DNA of 51,979 nucleotides from Herpetosiphonaceae bacterium (GTDB lineage Bacteria; Chloroflexota; Chloroflexia; Chloroflexales; Herpetosiphonaceae), in the NCBI GenBank assembly GCA_013538855.1, contig JABXJS010000047.1, forward strand, positions 1 to 51,979, given 5' to 3'. Below, piece by piece: positions 16,717 through 23,630 of this stretch. A model generated the notes under the pieces. That model had not been told where the DNA came from. It ran no database searches and saw nothing but the letters and a program-made list of their open reading frames with translations. Every line of letters begins with the position of its first letter. The stretch's first letter is position 1. Both the position numbers and the translations under genes were made by a program.

Positions 16717-18432
16717 CTAGCGCACGGTGATCTGGCCGACAGTGTAGTGCTCGCCGAGGAGCACGCCGCGTGTGTCGCGGATGCCGACGCGCTGCTCGGT
16801 GCCGAACTGATCGTACCAGCCGACGCGCAGATCGTAGGTGCCCGGCGCGAGGTCGGCGGGGATGGGAATGCTGATCGTGTCGCGCCACCAGTCATCTTTG
16901 GTCCAGCGGGTCGCCGGGAAGCGGCCGCCCTGCGGCTGGATGTTGAAGGCATAGACCTCGTACTTCGCGCCGGGCTGTGCCAGGTGCCAAAACATCGACC
17001 AGCGCCGCTCCTGATGCGTTGTCGCGTGCCAGAGCGTTGTGACGGTGAGCGGCGAGCCAGCCTGCACCGTCGCAGGCAGATCGACGGCGCGCAGCTCGAA
17101 GGCCCCGATGGTGTCCGGCGTCCAGCTAGCCAGCAGCGGCGTGGTGGGCTGCGGCGGCACGACGAACGACGGATAGGCTGGCGCGAGCATCTGGCTCGGC
17201 AGCAGCAGATCGGCGAGCAGCAGCGCCAGCAGCGCCACGCTGAGCAGATGCCGGTGCAGCGTGCACAGGCCAGCGGCGAGGCCAAGGGCCAGGGCGGGCG
17301 CGGCGCTGAGCACAAAGCGGCCCTGCCAGCCGACCATGCCGCTCACCAGCGCAAACGCCACCGTCCAGGCCAGCGTCAAGCCCAGCCAAAACAGCAGCAT
17401 GAGCGGGGCCAGCGTCGGGCGGCGGATGCGCCAGAGCAGCCCGCCCAGGCCCAGGGCCGCGATCAGCGCGCCGAGCCAGAGCAGCGCCGCTGGCGCGGGC
17501 ACGCTCATCCAGCCAAAGCGGGCCACCAGCGATCCGCCAAGCGCACGGGCGGCCTGCAGCCAGTCGCTGGCGCTGGCGGGGTTGAAGCGCGCGCTGGCGA
17601 ACATCGCGCTGTAGGCGGTGAGGCCAAAGATATCGCCATAGAGCCGCAGGTTGCGCCAATACCACCAGCCAGCGACAAACAGCGGCAGCACAATGAGGAA
17701 GCCAACCTGCCGCCAGGGCTGCACAAGCCGCGGCCAGCGCCGCCACAGCACAACCGCCAGCAGCGGCAGCGCCACAATCGCGCTCTGCTTGGTCAGCAGG
17801 GCCAGGCCCAGCCACAGACCCGCCCAGAAGCCCCACCAGCGGCCTGGCTCTGGTGTCAGCAGCGTGTTCACCAGCGCAACCAGCAGAGTCCACAGCAGCG
17901 GATCATTGGAGACCAGCGCCGAGTGAAAGAGAAACTGCGGCCAGAGCGCCAGCAGCGCCAGCGCGCCCCACGCCGTCCACCAGGGCAGGCGCAGACAGTG
18001 ATAGCCGAGTCGCAGCGTCAGTAGCAGCGTCAGCAGCGAGCAGAGCACCGCCAGCAGGCGCATCAGGTGCCAGGCGCGGGTATCGGGGGCGAAGGGCCAG
18101 ATATCAGCAGAGCGACGGCCAAAGGCGGCGGCCTGATCGCCGCCAGCCCAGAGCCAGCCGGGATTCGCGCTGAGGCGCACCACGCGGTCGGCCAGCGGTG
18201 CCACGCGTGCGGCGCGCTGAAAGAGCCAGTAGGCCAGCGGTGGCTGATGGCCCTCGCCGGGGACCTCGCCCTGGGCAACGTTCGGCAGGCGGCCGGTGCG
18301 TGCGAGCCAGAAGGCAAACTCGGCGTGGCCTGGCTCGTCGGGGCCTTCGCCGAGCGGGATCGCGAGGCTGAGCCAAGTTGCCAGCAGCAGGAACATCAGC
18401 AGAGCAGAGGCCACAGCCATCCGGCGGGTCAT
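16717..18432 (-). CDS. GT-C-fold membrane glycosyltransferase-like protein (DUF2142/PMT-like)
   Basis: 571 residues with about ten to twelve membrane segments. Near the N-terminus, after the first helix, Gly-Pro-Asp-Glu-Pro-Gly-His matches the Asp-Glu/His loop of GT-C glycosyltransferases and DUF2142 proteins, where the acidic pair contacts the lipid-linked sugar. A soluble beta-rich tail of about 130 residues (from 'TIGAFELRAVDLP') lies outside the membrane. The ATG at 18432 has AAGGAG seven bases upstream. It follows pheS with a terminator-like hairpin in between, so co-transcription would be partial. The acceptor is unknown; surface glycan or glycoprotein assembly is likely. Confidence 0.85.
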   Translation of the reverse strand: MTRRMAVASALLMFLLLATWLSLAIPLGEGPDEPGHAEFAFWLARTGRLPNVAQGEVPGEGHQPPLAYWLFQRAARVAPLADRVVRLSANPGWLWAGGDQAAAFGRRSADIWPFAPDTRAWHLMRLLAVLCSLLTLLLTLRLGYHCLRLPWWTAWGALALLALWPQFLFHSALVSNDPLLWTLLVALVNTLLTPEPGRWWGFWAGLWLGLALLTKQSAIVALPLLAVVLWRRWPRLVQPWRQVGFLIVLPLFVAGWWYWRNLRLYGDIFGLTAYSAMFASARFNPASASDWLQAARALGGSLVARFGWMSVPAPAALLWLGALIAALGLGGLLWRIRRPTLAPLMLLFWLGLTLAWTVAFALVSGMVGWQGRFVLSAAPALALGLAAGLCTLHRHLLSVALLALLLADLLLPSQMLAPAYPSFVVPPQPTTPLLASWTPDTIGAFELRAVDLPATVQAGSPLTVTTLWHATTHQERRWSMFWHLAQPGAKYEVYAFNIQPQGGRFPATRWTKDDWWRDTISIPIPADLAPGTYDLRVGWYDQFGTEQRVGIRDTRGVLLGEHYTVGQITVR

Positions 18433-18454
18433 CGGCAGCTCCTTAAATCAAAAG

Positions 18455-18481
18455 CGGGCGGCGGAGCGTATCCACCGCCCG
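18455..18481 (-). terminator. Rho-independent terminator after pheS
   Basis: On the minus strand, an 11-bp stem (18481-18471 with 18465-18455, one U-G wobble) and a 5-base loop are followed by CTTTTGATTT. It lies between pheS and the GT-C-like gene, so it can end the pheS transcript or attenuate read-through. Confidence 0.75.
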
Positions 18482-18495
18482 GAGGGAGAGTGTAG

Positions 18496-19536
18496 CTAGC
18501 CAAACTGCTGGCGGAAGCGGGCGTCGTTGGAGAAGAACCAGCGGATGTCGTCGATGCCGTAGAGCAGCATCGTCTGGCGCTCTGGCCCCATGCCAAAGGC
18601 GAAGCCGCTCCACTGCTCGGGATCGTAGCCGCCGTTGCGCAGCACGGTTGGATGCACCATCCCAGCGCCCAGAATCTCCAGCCAGCCGGTGTACTTACAG
18701 ACGCGGCAGCCCGCGCCGCCGCAGATGAAGCACTCCACATCGACCTCGACGCTTGGCTCGGTGAACGGGAAGTAGCTGGGGCGGAAACGCACCTGGGCCT
18801 CGGCACCGAACATGCGGCGGGCGAAGTTGGCCAGCGTGCCCTTGAGATCGGTCATCGTGATATGCTGGCCGACGACAATGCCCTCGACCTGGTGGAACAT
18901 CATCTCCGAGCGCGCGGTCACTGGCTCGTAGCGGTAGCACTTACCTGGCAGGATCATGCGGATCGGGTGAGGGTGCAGCGCGCGCATCGCGTGGATCTGA
19001 CCAGGCGACGTGTGCGTGCGCAGCACGACCTTGTGCTCGGGATCGCTGCTCTTCACATAGAACGTGTCCCACATATCGCGGGCCGGGTGGTGCTCGGGCA
19101 TATTCAGCAGGCCGAAGTTATACTCATCGCTCTCGACCTCGCGGCTCTCCCAGACCTGGAAGCCCATCTCGGCGAAAATAGCTTGGATGCGGCGCAGCGA
19201 GCGGGTGCTGACGTGCAGGCGGCCGACGGGCACCTGGCGGCCGGGCAGCGTCACGTCGATGCTGTCCTCCTCCAGCTCCTCATGGAGCTTGGCGGCCTGT
19301 AGGCGCGCCTCGGTGGTGGCGTCCAGCTCGGTGAGCGCGGCGCGCACGGCACCAAAGCGCTGGCCGAACACCGGGCGCTGGTCAGCGGGCAGCTTGCCGA
19401 TCTGCTGGCTGAGAGTTGCCAGCGTGCTTTTCTTGCCCAGCCACTGCGAGCGCCAGGCGATCAGATCGTCGAGCGTCTGCACCGACGTGAGCGCTGCGCG
19501 CGCTTCATCTTCAATTGTAGCGAGTTGATCGATCAT
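18496..19536 (-). CDS. pheS: Phenylalanyl-tRNA synthetase alpha subunit
   Basis: 346 residues, the normal length for PheS. The N-terminal coiled-coil arm (about 1-85) precedes the class II catalytic core. Motif 2 is in the 'YRYEPVTARSEMMFHQVEG' segment, the core shows 'PSYFPFTEPSVEVDVEC', Cys-x2-Cys and Cys-x2-Cys spacing around 'CFICGGAGC', and 'GWLEILGAGMVHP', with motif 3 'GFAFGMGPERQTMLLYGI'. It charges tRNA-Phe as an alpha2-beta2 enzyme. Unusually, pheT does not follow; a GT-C-like gene does, so the beta subunit must be encoded elsewhere. Confidence 0.98.
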   Translation of the reverse strand: MIDQLATIEDEARAALTSVQTLDDLIAWRSQWLGKKSTLATLSQQIGKLPADQRPVFGQRFGAVRAALTELDATTEARLQAAKLHEELEEDSIDVTLPGRQVPVGRLHVSTRSLRRIQAIFAEMGFQVWESREVESDEYNFGLLNMPEHHPARDMWDTFYVKSSDPEHKVVLRTHTSPGQIHAMRALHPHPIRMILPGKCYRYEPVTARSEMMFHQVEGIVVGQHITMTDLKGTLANFARRMFGAEAQVRFRPSYFPFTEPSVEVDVECFICGGAGCRVCKYTGWLEILGAGMVHPTVLRNGGYDPEQWSGFAFGMGPERQTMLLYGIDDIRWFFSNDARFRQQFG

Positions 19537-19624
19537 GCAAGCCTCTTGCTATACATTGACTGGGGAGCCAGCGCCGATCGCGTCGGCGGCCCAGTGCGAC
19601 GAATTGCGACTTCAGAGTGCCAAC

Positions 19625-20290
19625 CTAGGCTTTAACGATATTCCACAGCGCGCGGCCCTCAAGGATTTTGCCGATGGTGTCGGCGTCGTCGAGGCAGCGG
19701 ATGAAGCACTCGGCCAGCAGCGTAACATTGATGGGCCGATAGCGATAGCCAACCGCGCCAAGCGGATCGGGCAGCCTGCTGAGCAGCGCAAACGGCAGCG
19801 AGCCAATGTGCATCAGCCGCCGCAGCGGCCCGACGATCGCCGCAGGCCGCAGGATCGTCCAGTTCAGCCCCGACTGGCGCACCACCTGCTCGGTGCGCGC
19901 CTTCCACTGGAGATAGGGGCCGACCGGCTTGCCAGCGCCAACCGAGCTAAGCAGCAGAAAGCGCTTGATGCCAAGCTCCTGCGCGGCGGCGACCAGCGCC
20001 ACCGTCGTAGCATAGTCGACCGTCTCATAGCTGATGCCAGGGGCGAACTGCGCGCGGGTGGTGCCGATGGTTTGGATCACTGCCGCACAGCCCTTAAGCG
20101 CGATCAGCAGCTCGTCAACGCTCCGCGCCGAGCAGACCGCCATGTCCTGGCCTGGCGCAGGCTTCAGCTTATGCTCGGAGCCTGGCCGCACCAGCGCGCG
20201 CCCATCCCACAGAGCTTGATGACCCAGCTCGGCCAGCAGCCGCTGCCCGGTGTAGCCGGTGGCACCGGCAATTGCAACACGACGTACCAT
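19625..20290 (-). CDS. NAD(P)-binding atypical short-chain dehydrogenase (NmrA/SDR5-like)
   Basis: 221 residues starting with the Rossmann motif Gly-Ala-Thr-Gly-Tyr-Thr-Gly (residues 9-15). Later features fit atypical SDRs: 'AAVIQTIGTT' for strand 4, 'FLLLSSVGAGKP' in place of the classical Tyr-Lys pair, and 'LNWTILRPAAIVGP'. Such proteins act as NADPH sensors or isomerase/reductases such as those modifying chlorophyll or flavonoid side chains; here the substrate is unknown. ATG at 20290 has GAGG eight bases upstream. It is transcribed away from the M23-type gene from a divergent promoter region. Confidence 0.88.
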   Translation of the reverse strand: MVRRVAIAGATGYTGQRLLAELGHQALWDGRALVRPGSEHKLKPAPGQDMAVCSARSVDELLIALKGCAAVIQTIGTTRAQFAPGISYETVDYATTVALVAAAQELGIKRFLLLSSVGAGKPVGPYLQWKARTEQVVRQSGLNWTILRPAAIVGPLRRLMHIGSLPFALLSRLPDPLGAVGYRYRPINVTLLAECFIRCLDDADTIGKILEGRALWNIVKA

Positions 20291-20346
20291 TGCTCAACCT
20301 CAACAACAGCGGTCGGAGCGCCGATCGCGTGGAGATACTGGCGCTC

Positions 20347-20400
20347 AGTATAGCATAGGATGGCGGCCAAATTGACAAAGTATAGATCATCAGCTATGCT
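20347..20400. promoter_or_regulatory. Divergent promoters for the SDR and M23-type genes
   Basis: Forward: TTGACA (20372-20377), 17-bp spacer, TATGCT (20395-20400), about 100 bp before the M23-type gene. Reverse: extended -10 TGCTATACT (20355-20347) about 57 bp before the SDR start, with TTGTCA 20 bases upstream of its -10. The two overlap face to face. Confidence 0.65.
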
Positions 20401-20442
20401 TGCCATAACTTTTCATTAGCTATATGCGAATTGTTATATGTG

Positions 20443-20490
20443 CCTTGTATGGCTGTCCCACGCTGATACAGCCCATCGCACTGGACAAGG
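20443..20490 (+). promoter_or_regulatory. Folded 5' leader that can mask the ribosome site of the M23-type gene
   Basis: Nested hairpins: outer stem CCTTGT (20443-20448) with ACAAGG (20485-20490), inner stem GGCTGT (20451-20456) with ACAGCC (20468-20473). The outer 3' arm includes the AAGG of the AAGGAG site at 20487-20492. Folding would therefore compete with translation. Confidence 0.4.
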
Positions 20491-20502
20491 AGCGCCTTCT
20501 CC

Positions 20503-22080
20503 ATGGCAGCAACCAGAACGCCACGTCGTCGCGTTCCTGACAAAACAATCGCTGATCCGGTGATCTTCCTACCCGCGCCGCAAGAGCAGAGCCATCTGCC
20601 GCTGCTGCGGGTCGATGATCAGGAGCAAGCGCAAGTTGCCCCCAATGTTGTCGTCGGCGCAGATAAGCGGCGGCGCGAGCTACGGGCGGCCCATCAAGCA
20701 CGCAGCACCCTCGCGGGTCTTGTGGGGCGTGAAGCACCACCAGCACCCGCCGATCCGGCCCCCCGACGAGGTCTGCGCAGCTATTCTCAGCAACTCAAAC
20801 ATGTGCGCATCCATCGCCGCCTGCTCGCCCATGGGGCGGTGCTGCTGCTGGCGCTGATCATGGCCGCTGGCGGCGGGTTCCCGCTCTATCCAGCCCCCCA
20901 GACAGCGACAGATGTCGCCACCGTCGTGGTCGAGGAGCCGTTCAGCGATCCGGCGCGCGTCGTTATTCCGATTTCAGCCACCAAGCCAAGCGTCGGCGGC
21001 ATCGACCGCGAGGAGCGCTACGAGCCAATCGCGCCGCCGCTCGTCCAGCCTGCCCCAGCCCGCGGGCCAGCCTTTGTGGCCACCCACGTGGTGCAGGCCG
21101 ATGAGACGATCGCCTCCATCGCCGCGCAGTACAATATCTCGCCGGACTCGCTGATCGCCGCCAACGATCTTGGCGATCTCCTCGCCATCGGCGAGCGGCT
21201 GCGCATCCCGCGCATGTCGGGCGTGCCCCACGTTGTCGCAGAGGGCGAGACGCTCGGCGAGATTGCGACCCGCTACGGTGTGGCCCCAGAAGAGATTATG
21301 ACCTATCCGCCGAACGGTCTCGACCACGGGCAGCCGCTGGTTGCCGGGCGCGAGATCTTTGTGCCCAACGCATCGCTGGCCGGCATCGGCGCGCTCTCAG
21401 CACGTGGCGTCGCCGATCTGGCGCAGCAGCCAGCCAGCGCCGCCGCGATCGTGCGCGATGACCGCACCAACCTGCGCGAAGGCCCCGGCACCAACTACGA
21501 TAAGATCACCAAGCTCAACAGCGGGGCCAAGCTTGAGCTGCTTGCCCGCCACGAAGAGTGGGCCAAGGTGCGCGTCGACGATGGCACGGTCGCCTGGATC
21601 TCACGCGAGGTTGTCCTGATCCCCGACGCTGTCTGGGATGGCCTCAACGAGACCGACGACTTCCCGCCACCGCCGCCGCCGCCGCCGGTCTGGGTCTGGC
21701 CCACCTGGGGCGACTTGACCTCCGGCTTTGGCTATCGTAACTTCTCGGTGGTCGCCGTATCATTAAAAAAAAAAATCGCCAATCGCCAGGGCACGCCAAT
21801 CGTGGCCGCCCGCTCTGGGCGCGTGATCCAGGCCGGCTGGTGCAGCGGCTACGGCTACTGTGTCAAGATCAGCCACGGCGATGCGATCGTCACCGAGTAC
21901 GGCCATATGATGTCGCAGCCAGTGGTCAGCGTCGGCCAGTCCGTCGATGCCGGCGACCTGATCGGCTACATGGGCAGCACCTACGACCGCGCCGGCGGCG
22001 GCTACTCCACCGGCCCGCACTTGCACTTCACCGTCAAGATCGACGGCGTCGCCGTCAACCCGCTGCGCTACCTCGACTAG
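20503..22080 (+). CDS. Membrane-anchored LysM-SH3-M23-type protein with disrupted first metal motif
   Basis: 525 residues: a cytoplasmic basic N-terminus (1-106), one membrane helix (about 107-127), two LysM domains (193-236 and 242-288), an SH3b domain (about 315-372), an eight-Pro stretch (388-395) and an M23/LytM-type domain (401-522). The domain start 'SGFGYRNFS' and the His-Leu-His motif (506-508) are intact. The His-x3-Asp segment that should follow 'GYRNFSV' is missing: residues 417-425 read Val-Ala-Val-Ser-Leu-Lys-Lys-Lys-Ile, encoded around eleven consecutive A (21765-21775). Two zinc ligands would be absent, so the protein may be a non-catalytic LytM-like activator, a decayed gene or an assembly error. 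It should act on peptidoglycan outside the cell. Confidence 0.9.
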   Translation: MAATRTPRRRVPDKTIADPVIFLPAPQEQSHLPLLRVDDQEQAQVAPNVVVGADKRRRELRAAHQARSTLAGLVGREAPPAPADPAPRRGLRSYSQQLKHVRIHRRLLAHGAVLLLALIMAAGGGFPLYPAPQTATDVATVVVEEPFSDPARVVIPISATKPSVGGIDREERYEPIAPPLVQPAPARGPAFVATHVVQADETIASIAAQYNISPDSLIAANDLGDLLAIGERLRIPRMSGVPHVVAEGETLGEIATRYGVAPEEIMTYPPNGLDHGQPLVAGREIFVPNASLAGIGALSARGVADLAQQPASAAAIVRDDRTNLREGPGTNYDKITKLNSGAKLELLARHEEWAKVRVDDGTVAWISREVVLIPDAVWDGLNETDDFPPPPPPPPVWVWPTWGDLTSGFGYRNFSVVAVSLKKKIANRQGTPIVAARSGRVIQAGWCSGYGYCVKISHGDAIVTEYGHMMSQPVVSVGQSVDAGDLIGYMGSTYDRAGGGYSTGPHLHFTVKIDGVAVNPLRYLD

Positions 22081-22099
22081 CGCTAAGGCGTATGCATAG

Positions 22100-22129
22100 G
22101 CACCCTGGCTCAGCTATGAGCCAGGGTGC
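22100..22129. terminator. Bidirectional terminator between convergent genes
   Basis: A perfect 13-bp stem (22100-22112 and 22117-22129) with the tetraloop GCTA is followed on the plus strand by TGTGTTT. It lies between the M23-type gene and the convergent hydrolase gene and can serve both. Confidence 0.8.
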
Positions 22130-22183
22130 TGTGTTTAAGCAATCTGTGTTGCAGCTCGCCCATGAGCGAAAGCTAGCAGGCGG

Positions 22184-23014
22184 CTACTCGGTCGGCACGC
22201 TGCGCAGGAAGTCGAGCACGCGCTGGTTGAACTCCTCCGGCCGCTCCAGGTTGACCATATGAGCCACATTGGGAAAGACGTGGTGCTGCGCGTTGGGCAC
22301 CTCACGGGCCATGGTCGCGCCCATCACCTGCATGTCGGTGATATCGCAGTCACCCCATAGCACCAGCGTCGGCACGCTGATCGTGTGCAGGCGCGTGGCC
22401 GCCGGTGGCTCCAGCGGCTGCGGCGTGGGCGTGCCGTCGTCGCGCTGAAAGTTGCCGCTGTTCAGCTCGCCAACGAGGGCGCGCACCTGCGGATCGACCG
22501 GGCCATTGCTGCGGCCAAAGCCATCGACCCACATCTGTAGCTCCACCTCGGCTAGCTCGTCAAATGCACCCTGCTCCTCTAGCTCCGCTGAGCGCTGGTC
22601 GAGCGCTAGCTCCTCGGCGGTGTTCTCCACGGGGCCGTCAAAGCCGCTGAAGCCCGCCGCCACCGCCACGAGGGCGCTGACGCGCTCTGGGTACTCCAGG
22701 GTGAAGTCGGTGGCGATGCTGCCGCCACGTGAAAGCCCAAGCACATGGGCGCGCTGCACGCCAAGATGATCAAGCAGCGCCGCCAGGTCTTGGCGGTTGG
22801 AGAAGGCGACGCTCGCCGTGCGCGAGCGACCAAAGCCGCGCGTGTCGTAGCGGATGACCCGAAAGTAGGGCGCGAAGGCCGCCACCTGTGCATCCCACAT
22901 GCGCATGTTGGCCACGCCAGCGTGGATCAGCACCAGCGGATAGCCCTGGCCCTGCACTTCGTAGGGTAGCTCGCCGCCATTAACCGTCACCGTGCCGTGT
23001 TCAGTTGCAGTCAT
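22184..23014 (-). CDS. Alpha/beta-fold hydrolase
   Basis: 276 residues from the ATG at 23014, which has AAGGAG five bases upstream. The fold is clear: oxyanion region 'PLVLIHAGVANMRMW', 'VIRYDTRGFGRS', nucleophile elbow Gly-Leu-Ser-Arg-Gly-Gly, a cap region rich in Glu/Leu (about 145-205), acid residue after 'TLVLWGDCD' and a C-terminal His in 'VFPNVAHMVNLERPE'. Substrate unknown: esterases, lactonases and dehalogenase-like enzymes share these marks. The cytoplasmic location follows from the lack of a signal peptide. Confidence 0.93.
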   Translation of the reverse strand: MTATEHGTVTVNGGELPYEVQGQGYPLVLIHAGVANMRMWDAQVAAFAPYFRVIRYDTRGFGRSRTASVAFSNRQDLAALLDHLGVQRAHVLGLSRGGSIATDFTLEYPERVSALVAVAAGFSGFDGPVENTAEELALDQRSAELEEQGAFDELAEVELQMWVDGFGRSNGPVDPQVRALVGELNSGNFQRDDGTPTPQPLEPPAATRLHTISVPTLVLWGDCDITDMQVMGATMAREVPNAQHHVFPNVAHMVNLERPEEFNQRVLDFLRSVPTE

Positions 23015-23370
23015 AGCACTCCTTATAGTGATTAAGCTGTGTGCCAGTTGGCAGCACATGCTAAGTCTAGCAGCCTGTGCGGCGACTGCCATCAGCAGTT
23101 TGGGGGAGCGCCGCTCGTTCGCAGTTAGGTTTACAGCGCCAAGAGACGATTAATACATTCAGCGGCATTGGTCCTAGCGGCCAGCTAGTCCGTGGCCGTA
23201 GCTGCGCGCATCCGTATGGGCCTACTCGGGCACATGTGTGCGCTGGTGCAGGATACATGCCCTTTGGGAGCGCGTGCTGGTCCAGGTGGCGCGTTGGTGG
23301 CACAGGTCGGTCAATAGTCTATTGGTCCTTTGGAAACGTTGCCACATTCACAATATATGGTTAATCACCC
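23015..23370. other. Intergenic region before the amylase promoter
   Basis: About 355 bp with no supported gene. Composition falls from GC-rich to AT-rich towards the amylase promoter. A possible minus-strand -10 for the hydrolase (TGCTAGACT) lies near 23065-23073. Confidence 0.35.
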
Positions 23371-23421
23371 TTGACAATAAAGTTTTAATTTTGTATACTT
23401 CGTTGCGTAAACAAACGAAGT
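23371..23421 (+). promoter_or_regulatory. Amylase promoter with operator-like dyad
   Basis: TTGACA (23371-23376), exactly 17 bp, TATACT (23394-23399). An 8-bp inverted repeat, ACTTCGTT (23397-23404) and AACGAAGT (23414-23421), separated by 9 bases, overlaps the -10 and start site. This is the placement of a repressor operator, plausibly for a LacI-type sugar regulator, but no such gene is in the window. Confidence 0.75.
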
Positions 23422-23471
23422 TTGCCGCTCACCCCAAGCACACAATCAAGAAACACCTCATTCTTTTTTCA

Positions 23472-23542
23472 CGCCCAGTTCTTTGTTTCATGGGCGAACA
23501 AAATCGAACAAGGCCCGGTGTTTCAGCGAAGACGCGAAACAC
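23472..23542 (+). promoter_or_regulatory. Structured 5' leader of the amylase mRNA
   Basis: Two hairpins in a leader of about 225 nt: CGCCCA (23472-23477) with TGGGCG (23491-23496), and GTGTTTC (23518-23524) with GAAACAC (23536-23542). A U-rich stretch (TTCTTTTTTC) lies just before the first. They may influence mRNA stability or translation; no known riboswitch is recognised. Confidence 0.35.
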
Positions 23543-23630
23543 TCCCTGATAGACGGTGTTGACGAGTCTGCTAGCCCTCTTCAGCATCGACCCAACTCTG
23601 AATACACGCAACGTATCAAAGGAGTTACGG

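Noticed and set aside
20420-20746. A minus-strand frame of 108 codons before the M23-type gene
   Set aside because: It overlaps the promoter and start of a well-supported gene and lacks a ribosome site.
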